Of a stretch of DNA of 64,000 bases, positions 46,768-59,600 are shown one piece after another. Location of the stretch: assembly GCA_027574665.1 (NCBI GenBank), contig CM050655.1, positions 10,969,170 through 11,033,169 of the forward strand, read 5' to 3'. The position numbers were made by a program, and so were the translations under genes. A model generated the notes under the pieces. The model was not told where the DNA came from. It saw only the letters and a list, made by a program, of their open reading frames with translations, and did not search any database. Source of the DNA: Rhynochetos jubatus. Taxonomy: Eukaryota > Chordata > Aves > Eurypygiformes > Rhynochetidae. Within the stretch, counting starts at the first letter, position 1. Each line of letters opens with the position of its first letter.

Positions 46768-48980
46768 CATAGTAAATTGACTTTGGAGAGCAAAGCTGAA
46801 CTCCTAGATCTTTTCACTCAAACATGGGTGAGACCTATGTGGAAAGAGGAAATAACTGAGATTCAGTATATTTTCTCAGCACACTTCTGCAGGCTGCTAA
46901 TCACATCTTTCAGTACTTCATAGACTGTGATACTGAGAGCCTCTGTACACTACATGCTACGTATATGGACAGCCTTGGTGAAATACACATTTTGGTTTTG
47001 TTTGAGCTGCATTGAGACTTTGGTCATACTTAGTGAGTCTCCAGTAAAACTCTGGGTACTGAATTGAATGTTCAGATTACAGTGCTTTCTGTGAAAGCCT
47101 AACAAGCTATATGGATTCAACAGAGATGGAGAATATAAGCTTTTTTGGTTTTTTTGCCTTCTACCTGATAAAATCTAGTCAATCCATACAAAGTTTTTGT
47201 GAAACAGCCTGTAGGTTATGAGTCTGTTTGTGATACTACGCAGTTTAACAGTTCCTTATGCCTTTATGTGTGTGTGCCAGAATTATTTTGCTGTCATTTG
47301 GAAGAGATGAGAAACCTTTTAAATGAACGAAGTTTTATGGTCAGGGCTCCATGCATTTTGTGGCTCCACAATCAGAGGTTTGCTACAGAATTTACTCCTT
47401 GCCTTAAAGTTATCTTCCAAAATCTCAGTTATAATTTTATTTCTATTTTTGTTTTGGTCACAAGGAGAACTGCAAAGATTTGAACCATTAATAAGTTAAG
47501 GAATGCCTACCTAAGTCTGCAAAGAGCTTGAAACAATCTCTCTTTAAGGTATGGACTGCCTTAGTCATCTCATTTACAGTCTAGTGGGCTCCGTAATTGG
47601 ATGACCATGAAGTTTGGTGTATTTTTGACAATGCCACGTGCAACCAGCCTTTTGTCTTTAGAATATGTTACATCTTAACAGAAAGACCACTGAAGATGCG
47701 TTTTGCCTTTCTACTTTATTGGGACTTACTGGTAGGTAGGTGACTATTATGCTCTGAACTTTTTTCCATACAGGAGGGAATCAGCAGTAGGAGCATGCTT
47801 TTTAATTGTTTGATGAAACTAGGCAGAAGATAGGTTTTGAAAGGCTTGAGAACAAACCTAATTTACAAACACGGAGGAGGGAAGGCAGGAAACACAGGCT
47901 GGACAGTCAGAAGATTAGAGAATACAGTAAACGTCAAGACCAGGAGAACTGAATATGTGAGCTGTTGGAAAGAAGATCCACAACGTGCAGAAGATTTTGA
48001 GCTGTGTTGCTCTGATGTAAATTCAGGAGGCCGCATCTGTGGACCACTTAGGGGACAGTAACAAAATTCAAGGTTTGCAACAAGGTAAATCAGAGAGTAT
48101 TTTTTTAAGTTCTAGTCAGGCACACTTGGGAGGAATGTTGTCGAAAGATTAATTAATGAAGATAACGTAGGTTAACAATTGCAAAATTCGGTCCTATTCT
48201 GCCAACTATTTGGCATGCACAGGAAACTGGTTCCCTCCTTTTCTTCACTGACCCAGACAAGTTGGCTGAAAACCAGAACTCCTCCCTGAAGTTACAGTAA
48301 GGCAGAATTATTGATCTGTTAATTCCTTTGGCACTTCCACTTTGAAGTTAGAAAAATTGTACCATAACTAAAGTTGTAGCTTCAAATGCGTGAATCATCT
48401 GAAGAATGAACACACAGTATTGGAACCTATTGGATAATTTAAGTGCCTGTAACTTTGTACTGTAAATCTTGTTCTAGATAACTTTAAAAAGGGAAGTTAT
48501 TTATATGGTGTGTTTTGTGCTCTAGTGAAAACACCTAGTCCTAGGTACATGTGTACAATAGATACGTGCACACACACACATATGCCATAGTCGAGATTTG
48601 AAGAAAAATATTAGGAATAATATTAAAATTGATGAAAAAAATGTTAAAATGATTTATGCCAGATTATTTCTTGTCTTTAAGGTATGTACATGGAGATTGT
48701 TTTGATATGTGTTTGAATTTCCCTTGGAAATACAACTGCTAGAAAACAATGTAATGCAGAACTGATGTGATTTGTGAACAATTTCAACCTTCTAACCTGT
48801 TTTGTTTTTTCTTTCAATTCTGTAATTCACGTAATGTAAATGGTCAGGCAAAAGATTGCAGTATTTTTATTTTCTGTTGTGATGTACAGACTTTATTTAA
48901 CAGTTCTACATATTTTATAGAAAACTAGCTATTTCGAGGGACTTTTTTTTTAATAAAGTCATTACTTTTGTTCAGTAATG
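46768..48980 (+). other. BMPR1A: BMPR1A 3' UTR
   Basis: AT-rich sequence after the stop, without splice-bounded frames. It ends at the first good poly(A) signal. It holds a 'ttatttat' AU-rich element near 48499 and a short CA repeat at about 48568-48580. The extent is inferred from the AATAAA at 48952; longer forms ending at the signals near 50502, 51055 or 51091 are possible. Confidence 0.6.
48952..48957 (+). terminator. BMPR1A: Poly(A) signal AATAAA, probable BMPR1A 3' end
   Basis: A canonical hexamer in 'tttttttttaataaagtcatt', followed within 15-30 bases by T/GT-rich 'cttttgttcagtaatgtc', a reasonable downstream element. It is the first canonical hexamer I noticed after the BMPR1A stop. 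Confidence 0.55.
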
Positions 48981-51900
48981 TCTTTAAGTATTAATATGTA
49001 TTCTGGCTGAAAAGTTCATAGGTTAATCATATGATTTTAACTTATTTGAAAACAGCAAGAGATATATGATACTGTGCCACAATCCTCATGATAAAGGGCT
49101 TTTTAAAAGAACATTTTTCTGTCCATTGCCAAGAAATATACAATGAGTTCAAAATTGTTAATCATGTCTTCATGCATAATTTTTGCACAGGTAGTTGGAA
49201 AATATTTGGTATGAGCCAAAAAAAGTAAGGGATAAGCTTTTTTTTTCCTTCTAGGATTTTTATTGATAAGAAGGAAAAATGGTTATGTAGGTACCATGAC
49301 AGAGTAAACTTTCAGAGCATAGAGGTCTATTTAAATGAGCCCATTCCTATTCAGAGTATTTTTAAATTTCTTTCGTAAGTTGCCACAGCATTATTAGCTG
49401 TTTTGTGAAAATTTTAATTCATTTTTTTCAAGTCTTCAGGAAGTCGTTGCCAGAAGAGTGGATTTTGATAATTTTAAATTACTGCCTTATTTTCTCCTCC
49501 ATTGTTTAGGCATTTGCGGGGCAATAGGATGGTGATCTTTGGTAGTCATCTTAAGACCCTAGTTGACTTACACATTCACTTCAACACAGAAGTGAGCTGA
49601 GTGCTGCAAAGATGATCTCTGAGAGGGGGAAAAAAAGAAATCCTTTTGCCTTAAGCTTAACCTTAATTTTTCAGCACTTCAGTTGCTAGGTTCATACTCA
49701 AGCGTGTTGTGCATATGCAGTTTTCATCGTCCTGGACAGCAGCTGCTAGGTCTTTAGCATTCCATGATTCCCTGTTACTCCAAAACATGTTATCGCTGAA
49801 GGACCTGGTTGCATAAAGCACTTGAGCACCTATCTACATTCCATACAAAGCCATTCACTGTTTGGAACCTAAGTATGTCTATACTGATTTTTCAGCAATC
49901 ATCTGGGGAGGTGGGGAACAAACTTCACTCAAAGCCAGCCCATTAATTTTTACATAATTAAGCATACTTAGTGCAGATTCTGAAATTAAGTTGTTGCTTT
50001 ATGCAAAGCTGTAGAGTTCAGAAGCCTTTAACGTCAGGGAGGATAGTAGGATTCTTCTGTTGGAGTGTGATTAATCTCATTTTGTTGGTCAAAATTTTAA
50101 GCACGTCATCCCAAGAAAAAAAAATCCCCCATGACTGCCAAATGTGTTTTCATTCTTCAAATACAAAAGTCAGAAGTGTAGAAAATACCTTGGGGAGTAT
50201 CAAGGCTGTGGCTTAAAAGTTCTTAAACACATACTCACATATGGAGGGGGTTATTTTATATTTATTTAACCTGCTCCATGTGATTTCAGTTATGTGGAAA
50301 ATAATTTGAGTCACATATAATTCTGACTGTTAAAGCAGCTGAATATGGTATTCCTACAGAAAAATGTAGGCTTGTGTTTTGAGTTTATTCTGAGATTTAC
50401 TCAATATGTAATTTTTCCTGAGTTTTACTCAAACTGACAGTTTTTCCAGTATCCATCAATTTTCCCAATTATTTTCTTAATTACTCTATTTTGAATTATT
50501 GAATAAAATATAAAATTAATATTGTTATCTTCATAGTAGTCTAGAAGCAAATTTGTGATCTTGACATAAATGACTGTTTGAATGTGTTTATAAAACAAAT
50601 CATTTGGATACATTTCATCCACTTTTGTCTTCACAGCCTGTATTTTAAGGGTCTAAAATGTGTGAAAAGTATTCTTTGGCTATTGCAGATAGTTTTGAAG
50701 GGAAGTGTCAAATACTAAAACAAATAAGCACTTCCTCATTCTTCTGTGCCAGTGCCTCTGAAGTCAAAAGTCTTTATCCCGTGCCCCCAATCTTAATTCC
50801 AATAGGGGTGATGCCTGAAAATGGCTGGCAGTGCCGCACAACACAGTGCTTTATGGATCCATGGTGTATTAGCCTCGGTTGGTATAGCAGAAGTGGAGTG
50901 CCTACGACTTGTAATTTTTGAACAAATCTCATGTAATTGTTGCTTTGTAATATTTTACCTTTGAACGCATCTGTCGAAGCCCACATCATGTAGTGACATT
51001 TGTGCTCTGATATGCCATGCCCCAAGTGAAATGTACTATATTGTATACAAGAAGAATAAATAACATTGTAGTTAACCTAGAGAAGATGTAAATAAAATAT
51101 GAAAGAAGAGTGGAACAAGACAAATGGTCACACTCTTGTGTGTGTTATATGCCAGAAGTGTAGAATACTCCTTTAAAAATGTAACACACTAATGTATTTT
51201 GTACAGCATCTGCTTTAGAAGGTGCCTTATTGAGTTTACCATGAATTGCTTGTTCTGTACACAGATTATGTCCAATGTATCATTTTTTAAGTAAATAACC
51301 TTATTTTAGTACATATTAGTTATGTGTTTTGTTACTATAAGATTTTGCCTTTAAAATGTAATGACTTGGAAATCATAATACTGTAACTAAATAATTCCCT
51401 AGTTTTTAATACCTTGTTTATGGTTTTTTATTTCCTCACAGTCTTTGAGTAAGTTGCTAATGGTCACTTTTATTATTCAGTGGTGTTCAGAATTATTTGG
51501 TGCTCAGTAAGTTCAGGGTCTTTTTTCCTTGGACTGAATTTGGGCACAACAGTAAAAACAATGTTTCCTTCTCCTGAATTTTATCCCTGTCTTTAAAAAA
51601 AAAAAAAAAGCCAGAAGCAGGTAAAAATTTAGTATCTCTTATTTGAGCATATGCAGGTTCACTGCATGTGGTTTTACCCGTATAAATTTGCCTCAAGCTC
51701 TTCAAGTGAAAAAAAAAAAAAAGGTGGGGGAGGAATTGGGGATTCTGTAATTGGTTTTTGTTCCCTCTGTATACATTCTTTTTGTGTAGTGATGTCCACA
51801 TTAAGAGGTTTGAGCTAGTATGTGCTGTTGGTTACGCAGTTATGCAGGTGCTTCTGTACAGCCTGATAAATTCACAGTGGTTTTTAGGATTGAAGCAAAT

Positions 51901-54900
51901 GAAGACCAGTCAAGGAGATCTCATCTGTGAGTACACAATTCTGTAAAATCTCAGAATTTCTCTCATTGCAGAGATGTATCAGTTGTTACTTTTTGTAGCA
52001 TTCACGTCTAGTTTGCAAGCAGGAAGAAGTAAGATCAATTTCTAATCCCTTTTTTGCTTTGATTATGAATAAGCTTGAAGGATAGTTTTTTACAATGGGT
52101 AGGAAGTTTAAATATCTGAGCATTGTATAAACTGTTATCAGTGTATTATTAAGTTATAATTATAACCCCCCCTTTTTTTTTCCTTCCTATAAAGTCAAGA
52201 GTTAAATTCTTGCATTAGAGTCCTTGAAAGTACAGTGGAAGACTAGACTGCGTGTAGTTTTAAAGCTTTTTGTCCTCACTGGATAATACCAGGAAATTGT
52301 ACTGCACAACAATTTGCTCTCTTTACAGTTAGTGTCTTGGCAACGTAAACTTTTTCTTACGGTTGTGGCTACTGTGTAGTTTGTGGAGTATCTTCACTGA
52401 TTACACTGGTCGTGGTTGAATTGGAAACTGGGGGTTTTATATTAGCGTTACAGGAGGACGGAATGAAAACAGTAGGTAACTGAAACCGCACCGGTCTTGG
52501 TTTTGATGAGCACTAAATTTCTCTTCCCCTAATGTGGCTTCTTGAAATGACCACAGGATGGTGCTATGTCCTAAAGTTACGAAGATCCTTTTGAAACCAC
52601 TGGGGGATTTTGATAAATGAAAATAAATTCTACTGCCTGGTAATAATAAATATAAAAATGTTATAATTTGTGCATGAATTTTTTTTATATAGTTAAAAAT
52701 AAAGTGTAACTGATGAGCTTGCATCAGTGGTTAAGAACTGAAACAGCTATATTCAGTGACGTGTGTAAAAACCCCACATATTTATTAGGTGTGCAAGCCT
52801 GAAAGCAACCTGAGTAGCTGGTGAATTGAATCAGAAGCTTTTAAGTAAATTGCAGAAGTATCACTGATTTCATAAAGGATCAGATTTAATTCCATTAATG
52901 TCATTAATCCCTTCTTCAGCTTTATTTTCACCTCTCCCCATTTCAGTCTTTCTCACTGATGTGAATGTAGTAAGTCCATACCAGCTGTGAATCTTGAGTC
53001 ATGGGAGGACCACTGCTGTGGGCTGACCACCTCATGAATCTGGTTCATGAGCAGTGACCACTGTGGACCTCAGACTGGCTTGATGGGGATATCTGAAATG
53101 GGTTCAGATGAATGTGCAGAACTGAGGCACTGATGGATCTATAGAGAGCAGAATTGTTGATGTACAAGGAGATCATCTTAGTAATGGAAAGGAAAAAACC
53201 AATAGGAGACTTTAATTTTAAAATGTAAAGCACTGTAAGATGACATTTATAAAGCAGTAAAAGTTTCAGGAACAAAATAATGATGTGAAGTCATTAAGAT
53301 GCACAGCTTTTCTTACCTTCTATAAAGCTTAGTGGCTTGATCTGGAAATCCAGAAACCTGAGCTATCAGCAACATTTTCTGGCAGTTACAGGATTTTTGG
53401 AAAGTGTGTTTTTTTTTTTTTTTTTTTAATGTGAAGCTCACGTTGACAATATCTAGATCTTGGAGTGAGCATACATGTCTCTCTGCCTGTTGGTGCTTGG
53501 CTGAAACTGCCATCTGGCATGCTAGCCTAGTTGGTCTGCTGTGAGATGAACTGAAGCAACTTGTCTACTCTTTAAGACAACTCTTTTCCTAGTGCCTACG
53601 GTCAGGTTCCGTTTGGTTCATATGTGTGAAAATCCCCTATTCTTAATCCACCGAGCCAACCAATAGCTTTTTTTTTTTAATTGTCAGTTCATCATCCTTG
53701 TCCTCTTGTAATTTTCGTGAGAAATATTTCTTTCCTTTAGGTCCTGGTCTGGAGTTTGCTGTCTGGTCATTAAAATGACATCCTGTAGACTGTTGCCTAA
53801 CAATGCAGGTGATGGTGATGACTGCGTAAAATCTTTTAAAATAACTAACAAAAACTTCCTAAAAACCCACAAGCAGCCAACAAGTGTTTGTGGAGAGTTT
53901 TAAAGACATTTATACCAGTAGTCAAATAGTTTGCTTGCATTTGAGTGATAGTTTAGATAGAAATTTATTAAAAAGCTGATGTAGTCATTAAAAAAACCAA
54001 AACAACCACCACAACCCAGTAGCTTAATCATCTTTTCTCTTGTTGCTCGAGGAGGAAATTGGGTTTACTGGCTTATGCAGCCAATAGAATGTTTTAACCC
54101 ATTATCTTTTAAGTTTTTGCTTCATGGTCTAAAAATGACAGTGTTCCAGTCAAGTATGTTTCTTTGTATATGCAGGTGGCTAACTTAAGCACATATTTGA
54201 AGAATACAAATACAAAACCATCTTTATGCTATCATTGTGTTCACTCTGGAGTTGATGATCTCTGAACTTGCCTGGCTGCTTCTTCCATAACAGTAAACTC
54301 TGGTAAGCATAAGGATAAAACCTTTAATGGCCCTGTCTGGGTGAACTGCTGTCCTGTCTACTACCTACCACGTCCTTTTCCAAGTATGGCTTTTCATTCC
54401 AGTTGAAGGTTTCTGTCAGAGCTTTAAAAGCAAGCAAAGTGTTTCTTTAATTGTGTCTGTCTAACCATGGAACTTAGCTGGTATTCGCAGAACTGGCGTG
54501 GGCTGAAGACGGGGTGTTCCTTGCGCTACCCAGACCTAGGCAGCACACTTGGCTTGGCGCTGCAGACCGCTGCCACCACGAAAGCCCCTCATTGGAGGAC
54601 CGCTGGTGGAAATGTCTGGGTCACTCCAGTATAGAAGCTTTGTACTGAAAGAACCCAGTCTTACAATTTCATCTTCCTTTTTGACATTTCACCTATTCAA
54701 ATTGTATTTCTCTACCTTCTCTCAGACGTTTGGGCAATTTGTGAGACAGAAGCTGATGCTGAGCTTGCAGGTGCTTTATGCTGCCAGCTGCGAGATGTGG
54801 CTCCGTGCTAGGTAAATGGGGAGAACTGGGAGTTAAATCTTGAAATTCACCACTGGCTAGGAACAGGTGGGAGATCATTTTTAGTCCTTTGCTTTTTAGA

Positions 54901-55390
54901 TTTTTCAGGATGGAGAATTAACAGCGTTCTCAGCAAGTCAGTAGCTAAAACTGCTTTGTAGCTTTTATTTCAAAAGGTAAATACTGTCTGCTTGTCAAAC
55001 TGTTGTCTTAAGTACAATGTGTATTGGTACCGATGTGGGTTTTAATTTGTAGTTTAGTGTTGCTTACAGTACATGTAGGTAGGGAGAAAACCCCTTAACA
55101 GCAGGATAGATTCCTGTTAGAAAATGCTACCTTAAAAGGGCAAAAAATACATAATATAAATATACCTTTCTCAAAAAATATTGGGAGATGTTAAGTATGT
55201 ATAATTTTGGCAAATTTAATTGTTTTAATATTGTTTTGTAAGGTATTAGAATAGACACAGAAAAATACCACAATAATTGACCTTTTCTAAAATGAAAGCC
55301 TTTGGGATATTTAACAACAGAAGTTTAGGATGTGACTGGACATGATCATCTTGAGATTTTTGAGGTTCAAAAAAATGCCACAGTTCAGAA
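48981..55390. other. Intergenic region between convergent BMPR1A and MMRN2
   Basis: About 6.4 kb with no gene recognised. Alternative + strand AATAAA hexamers at about 50502, 51055 and 51091 could serve longer BMPR1A transcripts. It has poly-A runs near 51597-51609 and 51710-51722 and a run of about 19 T at 53409-53427. The 87-codon open frame at 50658-50921 has no recognisable family and may be extended 3' UTR. No CR1 or LTR is seen. Confidence 0.5.
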
Positions 55391-56306
55391 AATCTACTCT
55401 TTGGTTTATTCTAATCATAAATTTATACCAGTGAGCTTGCTTTTTTGCTGTTAGTTTCATTTTCTTGCTTGGTTGGTTTGAAACTGTTTACTAAATGCTG
55501 AACTCTCAGCTGAATTCATTATGTTCTTCAGGATTATCTTTAGAAATAAACCTGCATTTTCACCAGTGTTTTTGAAATACTGTTGACATTTTCCTAATGT
55601 CTAAATGTAGATGTAATTCATTTAACAATATTATATTACTATTAAACTTTTACAGTGTAGTTGAAATACAACACAGACCCAGAAGCAGAAAGTCTGGGCC
55701 ATTTCTAAGATCCTTGCTTACAAATACTAGGAGAGGGTACATCTTACTGGGCTTGATCTTCTAGTGTTCATGCTGTGCACAGACTGAAACACTTAATTGG
55801 AGTGAGATGCAGAAGTTTCGAAGACAGTGTGTGACTGCCTGTGGTCCACAGAGCACTAAAAGCTAAAATTGTCCTGGCTTCTTGGGTTTAAGCTACTATT
55901 CATGAAATACAAGAGTTGATATCTACAGTCCTATCTAAAATCTTTTCCTTGCCAGTAGTGGAGGTGTTTGTCATGGGAGGGGAAAGGAGAAATTATTTGT
56001 GTTGTGAGGGAGGTCCCACAAAGCGTTTTTTCTAATGACGTGCCGTTCTCACAGTGGAAGAAGGATTTGGGAGTGTGTGCTGATACATTTGGAGTCCAAA
56101 CCGTTAGCTTATCACTTGAAAGAAGATCCCATTGCTGCTCATAAGCAACTAATCAAAAGCCAAACACTTCCAGAAAAGAAGCATGAAGACAAATCTAGGG
56201 TAGTGCTATGTTTAAACACATGCAGTAGGATTGAATACATCACAGATGAAGCAATAGTGAATGGATCCATTGCATCTATGGACGGATATCAATAAAACGT
56301 CACTCT
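55391..56306 (-). other. MMRN2: MMRN2 probable 3' UTR
   Basis: Minus-strand sequence after the MMRN2 stop, down to a minus-strand AATAAA (complement of 55405-55410). An 86-codon plus-strand open frame at 56035-56295 lies within it; it shows no recognisable domain and is taken as chance. The 3' limit is inferred from the hexamer only. Confidence 0.4.
55405..55410 (-). terminator. MMRN2: Candidate MMRN2 poly(A) signal
   Basis: 'tttatt' on the + strand, read as AATAAA on the minus strand, about 900 bases beyond the MMRN2 stop codon. It is the first canonical hexamer I found downstream of that stop. Confidence 0.35.
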
Positions 56307-56695
56307 TCAAGTTTTAAATAGTAGAAATCCACCCATTGTTGTCCCAGGTGGACTCCGTTTCATTACAGAGCCCTGCAGCAATTCAAAGCATACTCTCTCC
56401 CCCTTCTCCATTTCTGCCATAGCAAAAGTAGTCATGGTGTTTCCATTTGGTGTTTTCCTCTGGCTACTCGATAGAGTTCTTTTGTACCCACGGCTAAAGG
56501 AGAGTTGTCCTAATGCTGGTCCTGAGCTAAACTCCACAGAGATGACAAACAGGTAGACACCTTTATGCGGTGCTTTGAAGTAGCCGTGTTCAGGGAAATA
56601 GCTGTTTCCATAATTGAGGTAAGTTTCATTAAACCTCAGAGTCTTTTCTTTATCCCTTCCTTCTGAGAATCCCACATGGAATGCCACCAATGAGT
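56307..56695 (-). CDS. MMRN2: MMRN2 last exon, C1q domain
   Basis: The acceptor reads 'cctctttctttttcag' on the minus strand. The exon encodes the C-terminal C1q-like domain of about 128 residues. It begins SLVAFHVGFSEG, continues with NETYLNYGNSYFPEHGYFKA and GVYLFVISVEF, and ends GGFLLFKT with TGA at 56309-56307. C1q domains trimerise. The YFPEHGYF, GVYLF and FKT phrases match human MMRN2 closely. The first codon is completed by the G of the preceding exon (Asp). Confidence 0.95.
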
Positions 56696-59600
56696 CTGAA
56701 AAAGAAAGAGGAACAGGATGTTAGCAGTGAGCATTCCTGTCCCCAGGATCATCAAGGTGGGAGATCGGGTGAAGCCCTGTCAGGCCTGATTTCTGTCTGC
56801 TCCGTTGTAGAGCTAAATGCTTGAAATGATAGTGTGCCTGGGATTAAATCAAATGGTTCCCTGGAAATACCCAAACCACTATTCCTGGAAAAGTATAAGG
56901 CTGAGACCACCTAGGGGGAAAAAAAAAGTAGCACTCTTGCTGTCCTAAAAATAAATTAGTTTGAAATACATACTCTGCTTACTCTGTCTTAACTCCTACT
57001 CTTTTGTGGCACAGATGCCTACAGGGACTGAGTTTTGCTCTGTGTTGTATGTCCACAGCAAGGGCTACAGTCATAAAAGCCAGTGCTAAAGCTGTGGCGG
57101 TTGTAATTACCGGGTGCTTATGGCCACATGTTTGCAGGGAAAGGGAACTGGACAGTCACAGTGAAGTATAATCCGAAAACTTGTCTCTGAAGCTTAGCCA
57201 TAAGAGAGAGTGCACTCTAGTCAGCCCTCCCTGTTCCACTTGTGCAAATTATAGCCGACAATTTAATGTTTCTGTCCACCTTAGGATGGATTGTGGTGCT
57301 CTCAGTATGCTCCTTCCAGACTCAACATAGGACAAAGAAGCAAGACCAGGAAGCCAGCACTGCTCATCAGCTTCAAAAGACAAAACTGCTGCTACATTAA
57401 CAGGAGCATCTACAAATAAAATTTGTGTTCTAAACATCTATAGTTAAATTAGTTCAAGGCCGATTGCCCAGCACCTGTAATGGGTATCATTTTATTGGCC
57501 TCAAGTGAAGTGCAGCAGTGTAGCAACTTGATTTTCACTCAAACTGCCAGGTGGGGGAAGATGTAAATAACGTCAGAATTTCTCCCCCCAGCATCCCACA
57601 AGCTGTCTGACAGGTCTCACAGTTTGCATGCTGTGTGCGTGGAACTTGCAGCAGGGTCCAGAAAGAAGCTGGCCTACAGGTGAGCAAGTAAAAGAACCCA
57701 CCTTTTTCCAAAAGTTCTGTCTGCACTGTATTTCTTCCACTTATTGTCTGCACATTTTCTCTGTGCTTCTCAGGCTTTCTCTTGTCTCTTTGCTTGTCCT
57801 GACCTTTCTGTTGCCTTCTCACTTTCCTGGTCAGCATTGACTGAATCTTTGTTATGTCCAGGCTTATATTTGAGGCACCTAATTTTTCATCGCTTCCGAA
57901 TAGCTTTTTAAAAATCAGCAGATGTTTCTCCAGCTTCTGCTTGATGGTTGCTAAATCTGCGGAGAGAATTTCCACAGAAATGTTGAGTGGCTCGATTACG
58001 TTTGCTATTGTATGATTGCAGCAGAGATTGATGTCACTTCTGGATTCGTGCCTCTTGATTGCCAGGCTCAGGTGTTTGATGTCATTCTTCAAAGTCATGA
58101 TATCGTTGTAAGCTGAGCTATCCAAGGAGTCGTCTTTGGCAGCCTCATAGTTAGGTTCCATATGTTCTACGATGCTGCGTTGACTACTGGCTTCATCTAG
58201 AGTAGAGGATGTTTGTGTTTCTTCTTGGGGATGCTTAGGAGATGTATGAGCATCATGATTATTTCGATGACCTCTCTCCGAGAGATGAAGTCTCTTTGTA
58301 AGAGATTCTAAAGTCACATTTTGTTCTTGGAGCTTGTCTGAGATATCTCTGAGAGATTCTTGCAGCTGAAACACTGATGTTATTAGGATACTAGGATTTT
58401 CTTCAAACAATACTTCCATAAATTCTTCTCCCAGTAAAGCCTCCAGCGCTGCTTCGTGCCGCATGGCGTCTTCCAAGAGAGACCCAAAAGAACTGTTGAG
58501 ATACCTGATGTGTCTATGGATTTCTTCATCTTTCTTCTTCAAGAAACCTATGTCATCTGAAAAAGCCGTAACTTGCGACTGAAGCTGTCTGTTCTCTTCT
58601 TGACGGAGATTAAGGGACTGATGGATAGATGGAAAAGCTGAGGAGAGCTCTTCAATTTCATTCCTCAAGAGCTCTCTGAAAACTGACTCTAAGTGCTTCA
58701 TATCCTTGAAGTTTGATTGGGTGCCCTCAAGAGAGGATGTGATATTCTTCAAATCTTCCTCTAGCACATCAGTGTCAGAAGGTATTTTCTGGCAGTTGCA
58801 TTCCTCCATGTACCTCAACAGATCTGAATAGTTTTCCCGAAGATTGGAGAGAGTATAGTTGAGCTCTGCCATCTGCCTTTCCATTGCTGCTCTGTTTTCT
58901 TCCATAATGAGTGATTTTTCCATTAAAGTTATTGTAAGATCTTCTGACCTATACTTTGAGATATTTTTTTTTAACTCCTTAAACCACCTCTCTAAAACTT
59001 CAATATTTTGAAAGGCCACATCTGATTCCATGTAAAGTTCTTTCAGCTGCTTTGTATGCCCTCCCAAAATGTCATTTATTTGTCTGATGGCTAAGTGGGT
59101 ATTTTCGTCTTTGGGACCGTGATGTGAGGACAGTTCTGTTAAATTTTTTTTCAAAGTCTCAAATTTATTTTCAAGCTTGTGTTGCTCTTGTTGCACGTTT
59201 GCTATGCTGTTGTTCAAAGCTAAGAAATGAGATTGCTGTATCTTGTGAAACTTCTTGAGCTTTGTGTCAGAATCTGCCTTGCTCATGGTGAGATTATAGT
59301 GAATGCTGGCCTGTTGCATTTGCAATTGGTTCTCTATATCTCTTTTCACCTGATCAACTTTCACTACGTTTTCCTGGACTTTTGATTCAAACTTAGTTCC
59401 CAGCTCCTGGAATTCCTTCCTGGGCACAGAGCTCTCTTGGAATCTTTCGATGTTTTTCTTGTTGTTTTCCACATCATGGGACAGGTTTCTTACCATGTTT
59501 GAGAGGTTTTGTAAGCTTCTGTTGAAGCTGGCCCACAGTGGGTTAAAATGTTTCCTTAGGAAATTCTCCACATGGGGAAACAAAACTTGCTGCAGAAGCC

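Noticed and set aside
48568-48582. CA microsatellite in the BMPR1A 3' UTR
   Set aside because: Only about six repeat units, too short to call as a notable repeat.
50658-50921. 87-codon cysteine-containing frame downstream of BMPR1A as a small secreted protein gene
   Set aside because: It has no signal peptide, no exon support and no recognised family. It more likely lies in extended 3' UTR or intergenic DNA.
57249-57437. Minus-strand frame starting DAPVNVAAVLSFEADEQ after an acceptor-like 'tatttgtag', as an extra MMRN2 C1q exon
   Set aside because: The rest does not follow the C1q fold and no donor gives the needed phase, whereas the large exon joins the last exon directly in frame.
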